Shown here: piece by piece, positions 63,575-64,000 of the stretch
Position numbering within the stretch: position 1 is the stretch's first letter
Layout: each line of letters starts with the position of its first letter
DNA from: Chitinophaga sp. YR573
Lineage (GTDB): Bacteria; Bacteroidota; Bacteroidia; Chitinophagales; Chitinophagaceae
DNA: 64,000 nt
Assembly: GCF_900110995.1 (NCBI RefSeq)
Contig: NZ_FOJF01000002.1
Span: 1 to 64,000, forward strand
Direction: 5' to 3'
Notes under the pieces: generated by a model
What the model was told of the DNA's origin: nothing
What the model saw: only the letters and a program-made list of their open reading frames with translations
Databases searched by the model: none
Program-made: the position numbers and the translations under genes

Positions 63575-64000
63575 ATGAAATACATTTTTCTTTCTCTGTT
63601 AATAGCAACAGGTGCATCCGCCCAGCAAAAAACAGATGTACAGTCGCATCGTGGTGGGCGTGCTTTAATGCCGGAAAATACCATTCCTGCTATGATTCAC
63701 GCCATAGACCTTGGTACGAGAACACTGGAACTGGATTGCGTCATCTCCTCAGATAATAAAGTAGTGGTATCACATGATGTGTATATGTCTGCCGACTTTA
63801 TGCGTAAACCCGATGGTACAGACATTAATAAGAAAGATGAGAAAAATTATGCGTTGTATAAAATGACTTACGACAGCATCCGTAAATTCGATGCCGGCAC
63901 CAAACCTCATCCCGAGTTTCATGATCAGCGTAAAATGAAAACATACAAACCATTATTGTCTGAGCTGATAGACAGTGTGGAAGCCTATGTAAAGCTGCAT
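63575..64000 (+). CDS. Glycerophosphodiester phosphodiesterase, secreted (cut by window end)
   Basis: The first 142 codons encode a signal peptide (MKYIFLSLLIATGASAQQ) and the start of a GDPD TIM barrel: SHRGGRALMPENTIPA (metal and phosphate-binding His and Glu), TLELDCVISSDNKVVVSHDV. It hydrolyses glycerophosphodiesters to glycerol 3-phosphate. The gene continues past base 64000. The start is 2 bases after the FecR stop, so the two are probably co-transcribed. Confidence 0.92.
   Translation, partial: MKYIFLSLLIATGASAQQKTDVQSHRGGRALMPENTIPAMIHAIDLGTRTLELDCVISSDNKVVVSHDVYMSADFMRKPDGTDINKKDEKNYALYKMTYDSIRKFDAGTKPHPEFHDQRKMKTYKPLLSELIDSVEAYVKLH

Overview
The window looks like chromosome from a member of the Bacteroidota, most likely a chitin- and polysaccharide-degrading Chitinophaga-type bacterium. 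The signs are a SusC/SusD pair behind an ECF sigma factor and FecR-type anti-sigma factor, several secreted enzymes ending in type IX secretion (T9SS) sorting domains, both type A and type B sorting tails, almost no Shine-Dalgarno sequences, and a Bacteroidota-type promoter (TTTG-N19-TAnnTTTG) in front of the tRNA gene. The genus is an inference; no rRNA gene is present.

Bases 1 to about 11,430 are an accessory region that is visibly richer in A+T and full of gene debris. It holds the 3' part of a group II intron (maturase plus domains V and VI), a pentapeptide-repeat/DUF900 alpha/beta-hydrolase fusion facing a divergent gene of unknown function, a DUF2321 zinc-ribbon protein fused to a PD-(D/E)XK nuclease-like domain, several frameshifted or very small genes, a secreted barrel protein, a secreted M43-type metalloprotease and a dead IS481-type transposase. 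It ends against the 3' end of a tRNA-Leu(CAG) gene, as genomic islands often do. The unusual hydrolase fusion and the nuclease-like protein make this the best place to look for an undescribed defence or conflict system.

From 11.5 to 19.1 kb the content is ordinary: treY and a GH13 alpha-glucosidase (divergent), a GNAT acetyltransferase, a DUF1905/YdeI-like protein, a Kir-type potassium channel and a CvfB-type S1 RNA-binding protein. From 19.2 to 26.4 kb come three secreted T9SS cargo proteins: a GH5-fascin-GH18-fascin protein, a shorter GH18-fascin chitinase sharing duplicated modules, and an HExxH protein with crystallin and CBM6-like modules. From 26.4 to 33.6 kb (minus strand) lie a TolC/RND/HlyD efflux operon and a zinc alcohol dehydrogenase.

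From 33.8 to 42.5 kb (minus strand) are three tandem paralogous cell-surface proteins with type B T9SS tails, then a chagasin-like protease inhibitor next to a papain-family protease fused to lectin-like repeats, which resembles a toxin/immunity pair. From 42.8 to 52.6 kb a sigma-FecR-SusC-SusD-TlpA-hydrolase cluster is laid out as one nutrient uptake unit. After it come two overlapping membrane protein genes (DUF2157-like), a fasciclin-SusD fusion lipoprotein without a SusC, a fatty acid desaturase with an LpxL-type acyltransferase, a TlpA-like protein, a GH29 alpha-L-fucosidase, a second ECF sigma/FecR pair and the start of a glycerophosphodiester phosphodiesterase. Two copies of a double stem-loop repeat sit after genes at 54.8 and 60.4 kb.
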